Assembly: GCA_002082585.1 (NCBI GenBank) | Contig: CP020563.1 | Location: forward strand, 3,218,001-3,282,000 | Length of the DNA stretch: 64,000 nucleotides | Direction: 5' to 3' | Origin: Kitasatospora albolonga | GTDB taxonomy: Bacteria; Actinomycetota; Actinomycetes; Streptomycetales; Streptomycetaceae | Shown: piece after piece, positions 20,308-28,413 of the stretch | Layout: each line of letters begins with the position of its first letter | Numbering within the stretch: the stretch's first letter is position 1 | Translations under genes and position numbers: made by a program | Notes under the pieces: model-generated | Databases searched by the model: none | Seen by the model: only the letters and a program-made list of their open reading frames with translations | What the model was told of the DNA's origin: nothing

Positions 20308-20910
20308 TCACTTCTCCGCGATGATCGGGTCGATCATCTCGCGCAGCTGCTCGGCGTCCAGCGGCTGGAGCGTGCGGGCCGCGATCTTCCCCTCCCGGTC
20401 GACCACCACGGTGGACGGGATGGCCTGCGGGTTCAGGGTGCCCTTGGGGAAGCGGAGGATGAGCTTGCCGATCGGGTCGAAGTAGCTCGGGTAGGTGATC
20501 CCGTAGTCCTTCTCGAAGTTCACCGCGGGGTCCCGCTCCGCGTCCCGGGTGTTGATCCCGAGGAACTGGACGCCCTGGTCGGCGGTCTCCTCGGAGACCT
20601 GCGCGAAGTACTTCGCCTCCAGGCGGCAGGGGCCGCACCAGGAGCCCCAGACGTTGAGCACGACGACCTTGCCCTTGTAGTCGGCGAGGTCGAGCGGCTT
20701 GCCCTCCAGGCTCTCGCCCTGGAGCTTCGGAGCCTCGGGCCGCTCGCCCTTCGCGACGGTGGAGATGCCCCCGCTGCCGGTGATGAAGTTGGTGTTGCCA
20801 CCGCCCTGGGCCTTGTTGCCGTCCCCGCACGCGGACAGCGTCAGGGCACCGGCCACGGCGGTGGCGGCGAGCAGGGTGAAGCGGCGTCGGGACGCACGGC
20901 CAAAGCTCAT
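20308..20910 (-). CDS. resA: Thioredoxin-like lipoprotein ResA/TlpA
   Basis: A 200-aa exported thioredoxin. The N-terminus has a twin-arginine-like basic run (RASRRRF), a hydrophobic core, and the lipobox LTLSAC (Cys28 lipidated). The thioredoxin fold carries WCGPC at residues 91-95 and the cis-proline region AIPSTVVVDREGK. It reduces the CXXCH disulfide of apocytochromes c, using electrons from CcdA next door. It is the first gene of the four-gene operon; the 67-bp gap on its upstream side has no strong terminator, so readthrough from the deacetylase gene is not excluded. Confidence 0.94.
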   Translation of the reverse strand: MSFGRASRRRFTLLAATAVAGALTLSACGDGNKAQGGGNTNFITGSGGISTVAKGERPEAPKLQGESLEGKPLDLADYKGKVVVLNVWGSWCGPCRLEAKYFAQVSEETADQGVQFLGINTRDAERDPAVNFEKDYGITYPSYFDPIGKLILRFPKGTLNPQAIPSTVVVDREGKIAARTLQPLDAEQLREMIDPIIAEK

Positions 20911-20977
20911 GTGAAAAGTTTCGCATGGCAGTTCCGGCGATCTCCCGCACCCCCCTCGGTGCCCGTAAAGCCCCTTG

Positions 20978-22261
20978 TCAAGCCTGTTTAAAGAAGGAGT
21001 TCCAACCGCCCGCGGGCGACTGTCCGACCTCCAGGGTGCGGAGCTTGGCGAGGACGGCGGGGTCCTGTACGTCGAGCCAGTCGACGAACTGCCGGAAGGA
21101 GACGAGCCGTACGTCCTTCTTACCGGCGGTCTTCTTGATCACTTCTTCCACGGCGTCCATATAGATGCCGCCGTTCCACTGCTCGAAGTGGTTGCCTATG
21201 AAGAAGGGCGCGCGATTCGTCGTATAGGCGCGCTCGAAACCGGCGAGATAGGCACCGGTGGCCTGCTTGCGCCAGCCCGGATAACGCGAGGGCATGCCCT
21301 TGGTCGAATTCTTCGACTGGTTGGCGAGGATGTTGTAGTCCATCGAGAGCACCTCGAAGGAGTGCCCGGGGAACGGCATCGCCTGGAGCGGGAGGTCCCA
21401 GACGCCGCCGCGCTTCACGGGCCAGGTCTGACGGCCGCCGGGCGAGCTGGCGTCGTAACGCCAGCCCAGCTTGCTCGCGGTCGGCAGGAGATTGTCCTGG
21501 CCGAGCAGACAGGGGGTACGGCCGCCGATCAATTCCTTGCGGTAGTCGAACGGCAGCGGGTCCTCGTCCTCCCAGCCGGTATTGGTCCGCCATTCCGTGA
21601 CGAAGGACACAGCCTGATCGATCTCGCTCTGCCATTGCGCGGGGGTCCAGCGCTCGACGGAACCGGAACCGCCGCAGAAATGCCCGTTGAAGTGGGTGCC
21701 TATCTCATGGCCGTCCAGCCATGCCTGGCGTACGTACGTCAGCGTGTCCTTGACGTGATCGTCCGTGAGATAGCCGATGTCGGAGGCGCCGCGCGGGTTG
21801 TTCGGGGGACGGTAGAGGGATTTCTTCGACTCGGGCAGCAGATAGAGCCCGGAGAGGAAGAAGGTCATCGCGGCGTCGTGGTCCTTGGCCAGCTTCAGAA
21901 AGCGCGGGAAGAGCCCGTTGCCGACCTCGCCCGCCCCGTCCCAGGAAAAGATCACGAACTGCGGCGGCGTCTGGCCGGGTTCGAGCGGGACGGGGGCGGC
22001 GGGCTGGTGGGGCTGCTTGCCGGTGTCGGCGGTGGAGCCGTCGCCGATCAGCCGGGCCTTCTTCTTCGGCGAACCGTTTCCGCCGCCCGTGCCGTCCTTG
22101 CCGGTGTCCCCCTTGCCACCACTGCCACTTTCGCCGCCGTCCCCGGACCGGCCGCCCTCCGCCGAGCCGGAGGAACTGGAGAAGCCGCAGCCCGCGAGTC
22201 CGATCGCGGCGGCGGTGCCGAGCCCAGCGCCGAGCAGTCCCCTTCGATTGATGTCGCGCAT
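20978..22261 (-). CDS. Tat-exported lipoprotein with polysaccharide deacetylase (NodB-like) fold
   Basis: A 427-aa protein. It has a Tat signal with lipobox (RRGLLGAGLGTAAAIGLAGC, Cys25), then a ~45-residue Gly/Ser/Asp linker. The NodB-like core starts with FVIFSWDGAGEVG (metal/base Asp), then TFFLSGLYL and the double-histidine motif HEIGTHFNGHF. It therefore probably removes N-acetyl groups from, or otherwise acts on, a cell-wall polysaccharide. The stretch GRTPCLLGQDNLLPTASKLG and WDLPLQAMPFPGH recall the second half of the barrel. Adjacent resA suggests nothing specific. The 5' region is unusually AT-rich for the window (GATAAAACGA), consistent with a promoter. Confidence 0.85.
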   Translation of the reverse strand: MRDINRRGLLGAGLGTAAAIGLAGCGFSSSSGSAEGGRSGDGGESGSGGKGDTGKDGTGGGNGSPKKKARLIGDGSTADTGKQPHQPAAPVPLEPGQTPPQFVIFSWDGAGEVGNGLFPRFLKLAKDHDAAMTFFLSGLYLLPESKKSLYRPPNNPRGASDIGYLTDDHVKDTLTYVRQAWLDGHEIGTHFNGHFCGGSGSVERWTPAQWQSEIDQAVSFVTEWRTNTGWEDEDPLPFDYRKELIGGRTPCLLGQDNLLPTASKLGWRYDASSPGGRQTWPVKRGGVWDLPLQAMPFPGHSFEVLSMDYNILANQSKNSTKGMPSRYPGWRKQATGAYLAGFERAYTTNRAPFFIGNHFEQWNGGIYMDAVEEVIKKTAGKKDVRLVSFRQFVDWLDVQDPAVLAKLRTLEVGQSPAGGWNSFFKQA

Positions 22262-22444
22262 GCCGTCCCCATCTGCGGTCGTTTTATCTCAAGGCCATAC
22301 AAACTGCTGAAGAGTGAGAGGCCCGAGACAACGCGGCGGTTCCGTGCAATTGGGGACTTTTTCTACGCTTTACCTTGCGGCGGGGCGGCCGCCCCGTCCG
22401 CAGGCGCGGCGCGGCGGCCGGTCACTTGGGGGCGGACCCGCCGG

Positions 22445-23938
22445 TCAGCTTCCGGCAAGGTGGCCGGCCGGACCCGCGGGCAGACCCCGGGGACGTACGA
22501 CCGGGCCGTGCGCGACCGGGCCCCGGGCCACCGCACCGTCGGCGGCCGGACCCGTCCCACCCTGGAACCCCGCCGCGTCCACGTCAAGACCGGCGCCCAG
22601 CAGATCCACCAGGGCGTCGGCCAGGAACCCGCGCCAGCAGGCGTAGTCGTGGCCGCCGTTGTGGACGGTACGGGTGACCCGGTGGCCCCGGGCGCGGAGC
22701 ACCGCCCGGAGGGCCTCGCTGTGTTCCGCCAGGGCCCCCTCGTGCAGGCCGACATCGAAGTGGACGACGGCCCCGGGCGCCCCCTGCCCCCCGTCTTCGG
22801 GGAGGCCGTCGCGGAGCCCGGCGGCGAGGGTGGCCAGCCAGGGCGTCCCGACCGCGTCCGGCGCCCGGACCCCGGGGTCGAGCGCGGGCCGCCACCACAG
22901 GGACGGGGACTGCGCGACGACCCTGCCGAACCGTTCGGGCCGGGTGAGACCGGCGTACAGGGCGGTCATCCCGCCGAGCCCCTGACCGGCCACCGCGGTC
23001 AGCTCCGCCCGCGCGGTCAGCGGCCACCGGGCGCCCGCCCAGGGCACCACCTCGTCGGCGAGGAAGGAGGCGTAGCTCTCCCGGCCGCCCAGCTCCAGCC
23101 TGCGGGTGACGGGGTCGGCCGCGTCCGGGGCGAGGACCACGAGCGGCGGGAGGGCCCCGTCGGCGATCAGCGCGTCCAGGGTGTCCTGGAACCCGAGCCG
23201 CCCGAACCACATGTCGCCGTCGCAGAGCACCAGCAGCGGCAGACGGTCCCGCTCCCCGGCCCCGGACGCGGACCGGAACGGAACGGCGTCCGGCGGCAGG
23301 TACACCCACACATCCCGCTCCACGCCCAGGACTCCGGCCGGAACGGTGTGCCGCTCGACGGTGCCGCGCGGGATGTCGGCACGCCGGGCGGTCCAGGGCT
23401 GGGGCGGGGCGTCGGGCAGGGCGAGGACCGAGCCCTGTGCCGTACGCCAACGGGCCGGTATCCGGTCCTGGTTCAGCGGATCGGGCCCCGCGTGCGCCCG
23501 CAGCGCCAGCAGCCGCCGCTGGAGCAGGGCCGGGTCGGTGGGGGCGGGCCCGGCGGAGATGTCGGCCACCATCCGGTAGGAGGCGCGGTGGTCGGCGCGC
23601 AGCCGGTAGCCGAGGTACCAGACGTCGGTGCCCGGCAGCTGGTGGAGGAGCGAACCGGCGAGCCGGTCGGGGTCGCCGATGCCGGGGGCCAGCAGCAGGA
23701 CCCGGCGGGTGGCGCGGTGGCCGCGCCACAGGAAGGTGACGGCCCGGTGGCCGGGGGCGTCGTCGAGTTCCTCGACGAGGGGGGCGCCGGTACGGGCGGC
23801 CTCGGCCCAGAACGCCTCGGTCAGCGCGGACCGGGCGGCGGCGTCCCGGGCGCCTTCGACCTGCCGGGCGAGCCGGGCGATACGGGGGCCGGTGACGGGC
23901 CAGGGGGCGGTGTCCGCCGCGTCCGTACAGTCACTCAT
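22445..23938 (-). CDS. Enterochelin esterase-like protein (Fes family), iron-box controlled
   Basis: A 497-aa protein of the Fes/IroD type, which cleaves trilactone or ester-linked ferric siderophores in the cytoplasm to release iron. An N-terminal beta-rich domain (residues ~45-160, AVTFLWRGHRATRRV) is followed by an esterase-D-like alpha/beta hydrolase: DVWVYLPP, a nucleophile elbow written GQGLGGMT (Gly in place of the usual serine position; the adjacent context should be checked), SPSLWW, and the catalytic-histidine motif NGGHDYACWR. A DmdR-type iron box lies ~105 bp upstream. ATG 23938 lies inside the 3' end of a 27-codon ORF. No siderophore synthesis gene is adjacent, although an NRPS lies 18 kb away. 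Confidence 0.86.
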   Translation of the reverse strand: MSDCTDAADTAPWPVTGPRIARLARQVEGARDAAARSALTEAFWAEAARTGAPLVEELDDAPGHRAVTFLWRGHRATRRVLLLAPGIGDPDRLAGSLLHQLPGTDVWYLGYRLRADHRASYRMVADISAGPAPTDPALLQRRLLALRAHAGPDPLNQDRIPARWRTAQGSVLALPDAPPQPWTARRADIPRGTVERHTVPAGVLGVERDVWVYLPPDAVPFRSASGAGERDRLPLLVLCDGDMWFGRLGFQDTLDALIADGALPPLVVLAPDAADPVTRRLELGGRESYASFLADEVVPWAGARWPLTARAELTAVAGQGLGGMTALYAGLTRPERFGRVVAQSPSLWWRPALDPGVRAPDAVGTPWLATLAAGLRDGLPEDGGQGAPGAVVHFDVGLHEGALAEHSEALRAVLRARGHRVTRTVHNGGHDYACWRGFLADALVDLLGAGLDVDAAGFQGGTGPAADGAVARGPVAHGPVVRPRGLPAGPAGHLAGS

Positions 23939-24014
23939 CGGCGGGCCGCCTCACCGGGCCGGACCGCGGCACCGGTCTGGGGTCGGGGGCGTTCATCGGG
24001 GCAGTACGCGTCAT
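23931..24014 (-). CDS. Possible 27-aa upstream ORF coupled to the esterase gene
   Basis: ATG 24014 (GGTGGAG directly before it) opens a 27-codon frame, MTRTAPMNAPDPRPVPRSGP and so on, ending TGA at 23931. It overlaps the esterase ATG (23938) by 8 bp. It begins 28 bp downstream of the iron box, so it would be the first frame on an iron-regulated transcript. The translation is Pro/Arg-rich and resembles no family I know; it may act only by translational coupling or be fortuitous. Confidence 0.3.
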   Translation of the reverse strand: MTRTAPMNAPDPRPVPRSGPVRRPADE

Positions 24015-24041
24015 CGCTCCACCGCTCTCGTCACAGCGAAC

Positions 24042-24060
24042 TTAGCTTAGCCTAACCTAA
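24042..24060. promoter_or_regulatory. Iron box (DmdR/IdeR-type operator)
   Basis: TTAGCTTAGCCTAACCTAA matches the actinobacterial iron-box consensus TTAGGTTAGGCTAACCTAA at 17 of 19 positions. It lies upstream of the esterase gene and should repress it when iron is plentiful. Confidence 0.88.
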
Positions 24061-24105
24061 TTTAACGCACCGCCATGTCCTGTCCGTACGGCGTCGGCAA
24101 CGAGA

Positions 24106-24137
24106 ACGGGACCGACCGCGACGGCGGTCGGTCCCGT
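24106..24137 (-). terminator. Terminator after the phosphatase gene
   Basis: Perfect 13-bp arms ACGGGACCGACCG (24106-24118) and CGGTCGGTCCCGT (24125-24137) with a 6-nt loop, 57 bp beyond the phosphatase stop. Confidence 0.85.
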
Positions 24138-24193
24138 ATGTTCACGTGCTCACGTGTACGGAGCTGTTCACGTACGCACGGCGTACGGAGCGA

Positions 24194-24901
24194 TTACGCG
24201 CCGAACGCCTTCGACTTCCCCTTCACCGGCTTCGCCCCGGCCAGCAGATGTACGGGCACCAGGTCGCGGGCCGGCTCCGAGTAGCCGACCGAGACGATCG
24301 TGTCGCCCTGATAGGTGAAGCTGGTCAGCGAGGCCAGCGTGCACTGGCGCCTGCGCGGGTCGTGCCAGAGCCTGCGGCGCTCCACGAAGGAGCGGACGAT
24401 CCAGATCGGCAGCTGGTGGCTGACGCAGACCGCCTCGTGCCCGCGCGCCGCGTCCTTGGCGGCGTCCAGCGCCCCCATCATGCGGACGACCTGCTCGATG
24501 TACGGCTCGCCCCAGGACGGCCGGAACGGGTTGGTGAGGTGCTTCCAGTTGTCCGGCTTGCGCAGCGCCCCGTCACCGACGCCGAAGGTCTTGCCCTCGA
24601 AGACATTGGCGGCCTCGATGAGGCGGGGGTCGGTGGCCAGGTCCAGGCCGTGCGCCTTGGCGACGGGCGCGGCCGTCTCCTGGGCGCGCTCCAGCGGGGA
24701 GGCGACGACATGGGTGATGTCGCGCTTCTCCAGGTGGTCGGCGACCCGGTCGGCCATCTGCCGCCCCAGCTCGGAGAGGTGGTAGCCGGGGCGGCGCCCG
24801 TACAGGACACCGTCCGGGTTGTGCACCTCGCCGTGGCGCATCAGGTGCACCACGGTCAGCTGCTCGTCGCGGTTCACGTTCCCGTTGCTTCCGCTGCTCA
24901 T
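24194..24901 (-). CDS. Histidine phosphatase family protein (phosphoglycerate mutase-like)
   Basis: A 235-aa enzyme with the branch-2-type catalytic motif [15 protein letters not shown] (phospho-accepting His in RHG) and partner residues in [12 protein letters not shown] and [11 protein letters not shown]. Size and motif order fit a small-molecule phosphatase or phosphoglycerate mutase-like enzyme; the substrate is unknown. ATG 24901 overlaps the hemL stop (ATGA, 24898-24901), so it is made together with HemL, and this pairing is common in Streptomyces. Confidence 0.92.
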   Translation of the reverse strand: MSSGSNGNVNRDEQLTVVHLMRHGEVHNPDGVLYGRRPGYHLSELGRQMADRVADHLEKRDITHVVASPLERAQETAAPVAKAHGLDLATDPRLIEAANVFEGKTFGVGDGALRKPDNWKHLTNPFRPSWGEPYIEQVVRMMGALDAAKDAARGHEAVCVSHQLPIWIVRSFVERRRLWHDPRRRQCTLASLTSFTYQGDTIVSVGYSEPARDLVPVHLLAGAKPVKGKSKAFGA

Positions 24902-26205
24902 GCGGTGGCCTCCGATGCGGCACGGGCGGCGGCGGGCAGGGCGGCGGCGACACGCTCGATCGCCCGCTCGTCGTGGGCGGTGGAGACGAACCAGGACTCG
25001 AAGGCCGAGGGCGGCAGGTAGACGCCCTGCTCCAGCATCGAGTGGAAGAAGGCGGTGAAGCGGAAGGCTTCCTGCTTCTTGGCGTCGTCGTAGTTCCGGA
25101 CCGGCTGGTCCGTGAAGAAGACCGAGAACATGTTGCTCGCGGACGACACGGTGTGCGCGACGCCTTCCTTGGTGAACGCGTCGCCCACCAGGGTGCGCAG
25201 TTCGGCGGAGACCGCGTCGATCCTCGCGTACGCCGCGTCGTCGAGCAGCCGCAGCTGGGCGAGCCCGGCGGCGGTGGCGACCGGGTTCCCGGAGAGGGTG
25301 CCCGCCTGGTAGACCGGGCCGGCCGGGGCGAGGTGCGCCATCACGTCGGCGCGACCGCCGAAGGCCGCGGCGGGGAAGCCGCCGCCCATGACCTTGCCGA
25401 AGGTCATCAGGTCGGGGCGGACGCCGTCGACGCCGTACCAGCCGGCCTTCGACGTACGGAACCCCGTCATGACCTCGTCGGAGATGTACAGGGCGCCGTT
25501 GGCCGCGCAGAGCTCCTTGAGCCCGGCGTTGAAGCCGTCGGCGGGCGGGACGACGCCCATGTTGCCGGGCGACGCCTCGGTGATCACGCAGGCGATCTCG
25601 CCGGGGTGCGCGGCGAAGGCGGCCCGTACCGCGTCCAGGTCGTTGTACGGCAGCACGACGGTGTCCCCCGCCGTGGCGCCGGTGACGCCCGGGGTGTCGG
25701 GCAGGCCGAAGGTGGCGAGCCCGGACCCGGCGGCGGCGAGGAGGGCGTCCACGTGGCCGTGGTAGCAGCCGGCGAACTTCACGACCTTGGCCCGGCCGGT
25801 GAAACCGCGCGCCAGCCGGATCGCGGACATGGTCGCCTCGGTGCCGGAGGAGACCAGACGGACCTGCTCGACCGGTTCGATCCGCGCCACGATCTCCTCG
25901 GCCAGCGCGACCTCGCCCTCACCCGGCGTACCGAAGGACGTGCCCCGGGAGACCGCTTCCTGGACGGCGGCGATGACCTCCGGGTGGGAGTGGCCGAGAA
26001 TCATCGGCCCCCACGAACAGACGAGGTCGACGTACTCGCGGCCGTCGGCGTCGGTGAGGTACGGACCGGTGCCGGACACCATGAACCGGGGCGTACCGCC
26101 CACGGCCCGGAAGGCACGCACGGGTGAGTTCACGCCGCCGGGCGTCACGACGGACGCCCGGTCGAACAGCGACTGCGAAACTGGGGCTTCGTATGAATAC
26201 GCCAC
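24898..26205 (-). CDS. hemL: Glutamate-1-semialdehyde 2,1-aminomutase HemL
   Basis: A 435-aa class III aminotransferase that converts glutamate-1-semialdehyde, the product of HemA, to 5-aminolevulinate. The PLP lysine is Lys271 in [13 protein letters not shown]; the cofactor aspartate is in [31 protein letters not shown] and [10 protein letters not shown] are also diagnostic. GTG 26205 has CAGGA six bases upstream. The first codons contain a 15-bp sequence repeated ~157 bp upstream. Its haem partners hemA, C, D and B lie at the other end of the window. Confidence 0.96.
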   Translation of the reverse strand: MAYSYEAPVSQSLFDRASVVTPGGVNSPVRAFRAVGGTPRFMVSGTGPYLTDADGREYVDLVCSWGPMILGHSHPEVIAAVQEAVSRGTSFGTPGEGEVALAEEIVARIEPVEQVRLVSSGTEATMSAIRLARGFTGRAKVVKFAGCYHGHVDALLAAAGSGLATFGLPDTPGVTGATAGDTVVLPYNDLDAVRAAFAAHPGEIACVITEASPGNMGVVPPADGFNAGLKELCAANGALYISDEVMTGFRTSKAGWYGVDGVRPDLMTFGKVMGGGFPAAAFGGRADVMAHLAPAGPVYQAGTLSGNPVATAAGLAQLRLLDDAAYARIDAVSAELRTLVGDAFTKEGVAHTVSSASNMFSVFFTDQPVRNYDDAKKQEAFRFTAFFHSMLEQGVYLPPSAFESWFVSTAHDERAIERVAAALPAAARAASEATA

Positions 26206-26344
26206 TTTGGTCCTGATCTGCGGTTCGGGTATCGGGAGGCCGGGCCGGAAAATCCAAGGTAATCCCGGCCACCGGTGAGCAGGGAGCGCGCTCCCCTCGT
26301 ATCACGAAAGAGCGTCGGCACCCTCACGTCTGCGAAACTGGGGC
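26173..26344. repeat. Two identical 15-bp repeats flanking the hemL start
   Basis: CTGCGAAACTGGGGC occurs at 26173-26187 (inside codons 7-11 of hemL) and at 26330-26344 (upstream). Between them is a 14-bp palindrome GGGAGCGCGCTCCC (26282-26295). Together these could be a regulator site pair, or the upstream copy could be a duplicated fragment of the hemL 5' end. Confidence 0.5.
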
Positions 26345-26489
26345 GACATAGGGAAAGCTCACCCATGCCATGGTGTCAGAGCCACGGACGGTCTTGCGGA
26401 CAGGTGTTTCACCGCACGCCCGCGGGGGAGGTCACTGACACGATGATCGGGTTGCGCGGCGGGGGCTGTGTCTCCTAAGAAGTAGTCGG
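26206..26489. other. Intergenic region upstream of hemL
   Basis: Divergent promoter region between hemL and the hypothetical gene to its right. Apart from the 15-bp repeat and palindrome described separately, I see no RNA gene, iron box or clear promoter. Confidence 0.5.
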
Positions 26490-26647
26490 GTGGATGAGAT
26501 ATGCATCGCGGTGGCGGAGTGGGCGAAGGGACCGACGACCTGGGGCCCGAGCCTGCCCGGCGAGGGCGGCACCGGCGCAGGGCCGAGCGCGCACAGGGCA
26601 GGGGCGCGGAGAGCACTCCGCCCCCCGGGAGCAGGAGCGGTGGCGGA

Positions 26648-27085
26648 ATGGGGGTGACCTACAAGTACTTCGGTGCCCCGGACGGGGCGACCGCGGCACG
26701 CGTGCCCATTTCGATGCGCCCGGAGGAGCTGGGCGGTGACGAGCTGGGCATGGGCGGCATGTTCACCAAGATCAAGCCGGAGACGGTGGCCGCCATGGTC
26801 CTGACCGGCATCCAGGGCATACCCCTGCACAAGGTCCCTCCGCTGGAGCTGGTCGTCCTCCACCCCGACTACGCGGTGGTCAAGCTCCCCATGACCGTCG
26901 TCGACCCGCTGCGCGGCGTCGGCGAGGAATCGGTCGGCGCGGCGGCCTTCATCTGGTCCACGGTCCCCGACCGCGGCGGCCCGCGCGACGCCTTCAACGT
27001 CTACCAGCTGCTCCACGAGTGGCAGGACTTCTCGCACCGGCTGCATGACGCGGGGCACCAGGCGTACTGCCTGGTCTGGCCCTGA
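26648..27085 (+). CDS. Conserved-type hypothetical protein
   Basis: A 145-aa protein from ATG 26648 (MGVTYKYFGAPDG), with AGGAG 11 nt upstream. The same frame stays open to ATG 26501, which would add 49 Gly/Arg-rich residues; that part looks less protein-like, so I use the shorter form. The sequence is compact with no membrane segment (MFTKIKPETVAAMVLTGIQG, then ELVVLHPDYAVVKLPMTVVD, ending HDAGHQAYCLVWP). I do not recognise the family. Proteins like this stand next to hemL in Streptomyces as far as I recall. Another frame, 26490-26657, overlaps the start. Confidence 0.72.
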   Translation: MGVTYKYFGAPDGATAARVPISMRPEELGGDELGMGGMFTKIKPETVAAMVLTGIQGIPLHKVPPLELVVLHPDYAVVKLPMTVVDPLRGVGEESVGAAAFIWSTVPDRGGPRDAFNVYQLLHEWQDFSHRLHDAGHQAYCLVWP

Positions 27086-27490
27086 CGGCGCCTGGTCCAG
27101 CTCTGACGGCAGGGGCGGATTCCGCTTCCGCTTCCCCTCTGATTCCCCGCCGGTCCCTCGCCGATCCCCCGCCGATCCCCCGCTGACGGGAGCCGCGCCG
27201 ACGCATCGGGGCACCGCCCTGCCCGAGCTCGGCGAGCTCTCACGGGGCCGAGCGTGCCGCCCCCACCCGCCCTCCCCCGCTCCCCCGGCCCCCGCTCCCC
27301 CGGCCCCCGGCCTGACATCACCGCCCGGAACCCGGGCATCAGTGACGTACACCCGCTCGAACCGCTCACACACCCGCACCCACGCGCACCCATTCGGTCG
27401 AAACGGGCCAATAAATGGCTGAAGTCTGATCTTCAGCCCACCCGCCCGATCCGCCGATGCAGAGGACAACGACCCTCAAGGAGGTCCGCC
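27086..27490. other. Intergenic region with a perfect 8-bp inverted repeat
   Basis: About 400 bp with no convincing gene. It contains short C-rich direct repeats (GCCGATCCCCC twice near 27160-27181; CCCCCGCTCCCCCGGC twice near 27285-27315) and, at 27417-27438, GGCTGAAG-N6-CTTCAGCC, next to an AT-rich patch (AATAAATGG). The inverted repeat may be a terminator or an operator for the gene starting at 27491. Confidence 0.45.
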
Positions 27491-27817
27491 GTGGGCGACG
27501 TACTGCTGGCTCTGTCCATCCCCGTCCTCGTCTTCGGCGGCGGGATCTACGCGGCCTGCGACTGCTGGTGGCGCCGCAGGCACCCGGCGCCACCGTCCCC
27601 GTACACCCACCGGGCGGCCCGCCTCGCCGAACAGGACATGCTGCTCCTGGCCGAGGAGATCGTCGACGACGCGTACGCCGCGCTCGCCCCGCTCTACGAC
27701 CCCCCGGCCGCCCCGCCTTCCACGCGCGCCGCCGCCCGGCCCACCGTCCTCAGCCCCCGGCCGGACGCCACCCCGGATCGCGCCCCGTCACCCCCAGCAG
27801 CCGCTCGAAAGCCGTAG
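27491..27817 (+). CDS. Small single-pass membrane protein, unknown
   Basis: A 108-aa protein from GTG 27491, which has an ideal AAGGAGGT site five bases upstream. One N-terminal membrane helix (LLALSIPVLVFGGGIYAACDC) is followed by WWRRR, so the tail is cytoplasmic. Then comes a short amphipathic acidic helix (LAEQDMLLLAEEIVDDAYAA) and a Pro/Ala-rich end. The last 68 bp overlap the 3' end of the convergent gene 27750-28328. The ribosome site makes translation likely; the function is unknown. Confidence 0.7.
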   Translation: MGDVLLALSIPVLVFGGGIYAACDCWWRRRHPAPPSPYTHRAARLAEQDMLLLAEEIVDDAYAALAPLYDPPAAPPSTRAAARPTVLSPRPDATPDRAPSPPAAARKP

Positions 27818-28328
27818 CACCGGGCCCCACCGGGACCGGCTCGCCGAACACCTTCATTTCCCGGCCCTGCGGTGCCATGGCCGTCAGCACCGGCTCCACC
27901 TCCTCGACCGCCACCGGGTCCGGGACGAACTCCGCGCCCGTCGCCCGCGCCAGGTCCCACGCGTGCAGGGTCAGATCGCCCAGCACCATCAGCCCCACGG
28001 TCCGGGCGGGCAGCCCCATCTGACCGGCCGTCCCCTCCTCGGCCCCCGGCGCGTCCCACGCGGCCACCAGGCGGGCGGTCTCCTCCCCGAACCGGTCCCG
28101 CCAGTCGCCGTCCGCCACGAAATCCGGCTCCTGGGTGAAGTCCGCCTCCTCCCGGGCCGCGAGGGCCTGGAAGTTCACGACCACCAGGAACAGGTGGTTC
28201 AGCAGGGCCCGTACGTCGTACTCGGCGCAGGGCGTACGGTCGCCCAGCCGCTCGTCGTCGATCCCCCGCACGACGGGCAGGGCCCGGCCGGCGGCGGCTT
28301 CCAGCAGTTCACTGATCTTCTGCGTCAT
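27750..28328 (-). CDS. TIGR03086-type / maleylpyruvate isomerase-like metal-binding protein
   Basis: A 192-aa DinB/MDMPI-fold protein. Characteristic features: the N-terminal helix ending TPCAEYDVRALLNHLFLVV with the metal-binding histidine, and GDLTLHAWDLARATG with the second histidine, as in mycothiol-dependent maleylpyruvate isomerase relatives and the TIGR03086 family. Members are thought to use mycothiol or bind metal; the reaction here is unknown. ATG 28328 is 85 bp from the divergent AraC gene, so the two may share a control region. Confidence 0.86.
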   Translation of the reverse strand: MTQKISELLEAAAGRALPVVRGIDDERLGDRTPCAEYDVRALLNHLFLVVVNFQALAAREEADFTQEPDFVADGDWRDRFGEETARLVAAWDAPGAEEGTAGQMGLPARTVGLMVLGDLTLHAWDLARATGAEFVPDPVAVEEVEPVLTAMAPQGREMKVFGEPVPVGPGATAFERLLGVTGRDPGWRPAGG

Positions 28329-28413
28329 GGGTCCCACGCTCCCCCTCCGGACCGCCCGCGTCTTGAAGAAACGCGACAGGCCGGCCGTGGCACCGCACTT
28401 TAGGATCAGCGCC

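Noticed and set aside
20975..24055. Very long plus-strand open frame opposite the deacetylase and esterase genes
   Set aside because: It lies antisense to two well-supported genes, its translation is Arg/Gly/Pro-rich with no domain pattern, and long antisense frames are expected at this GC content.
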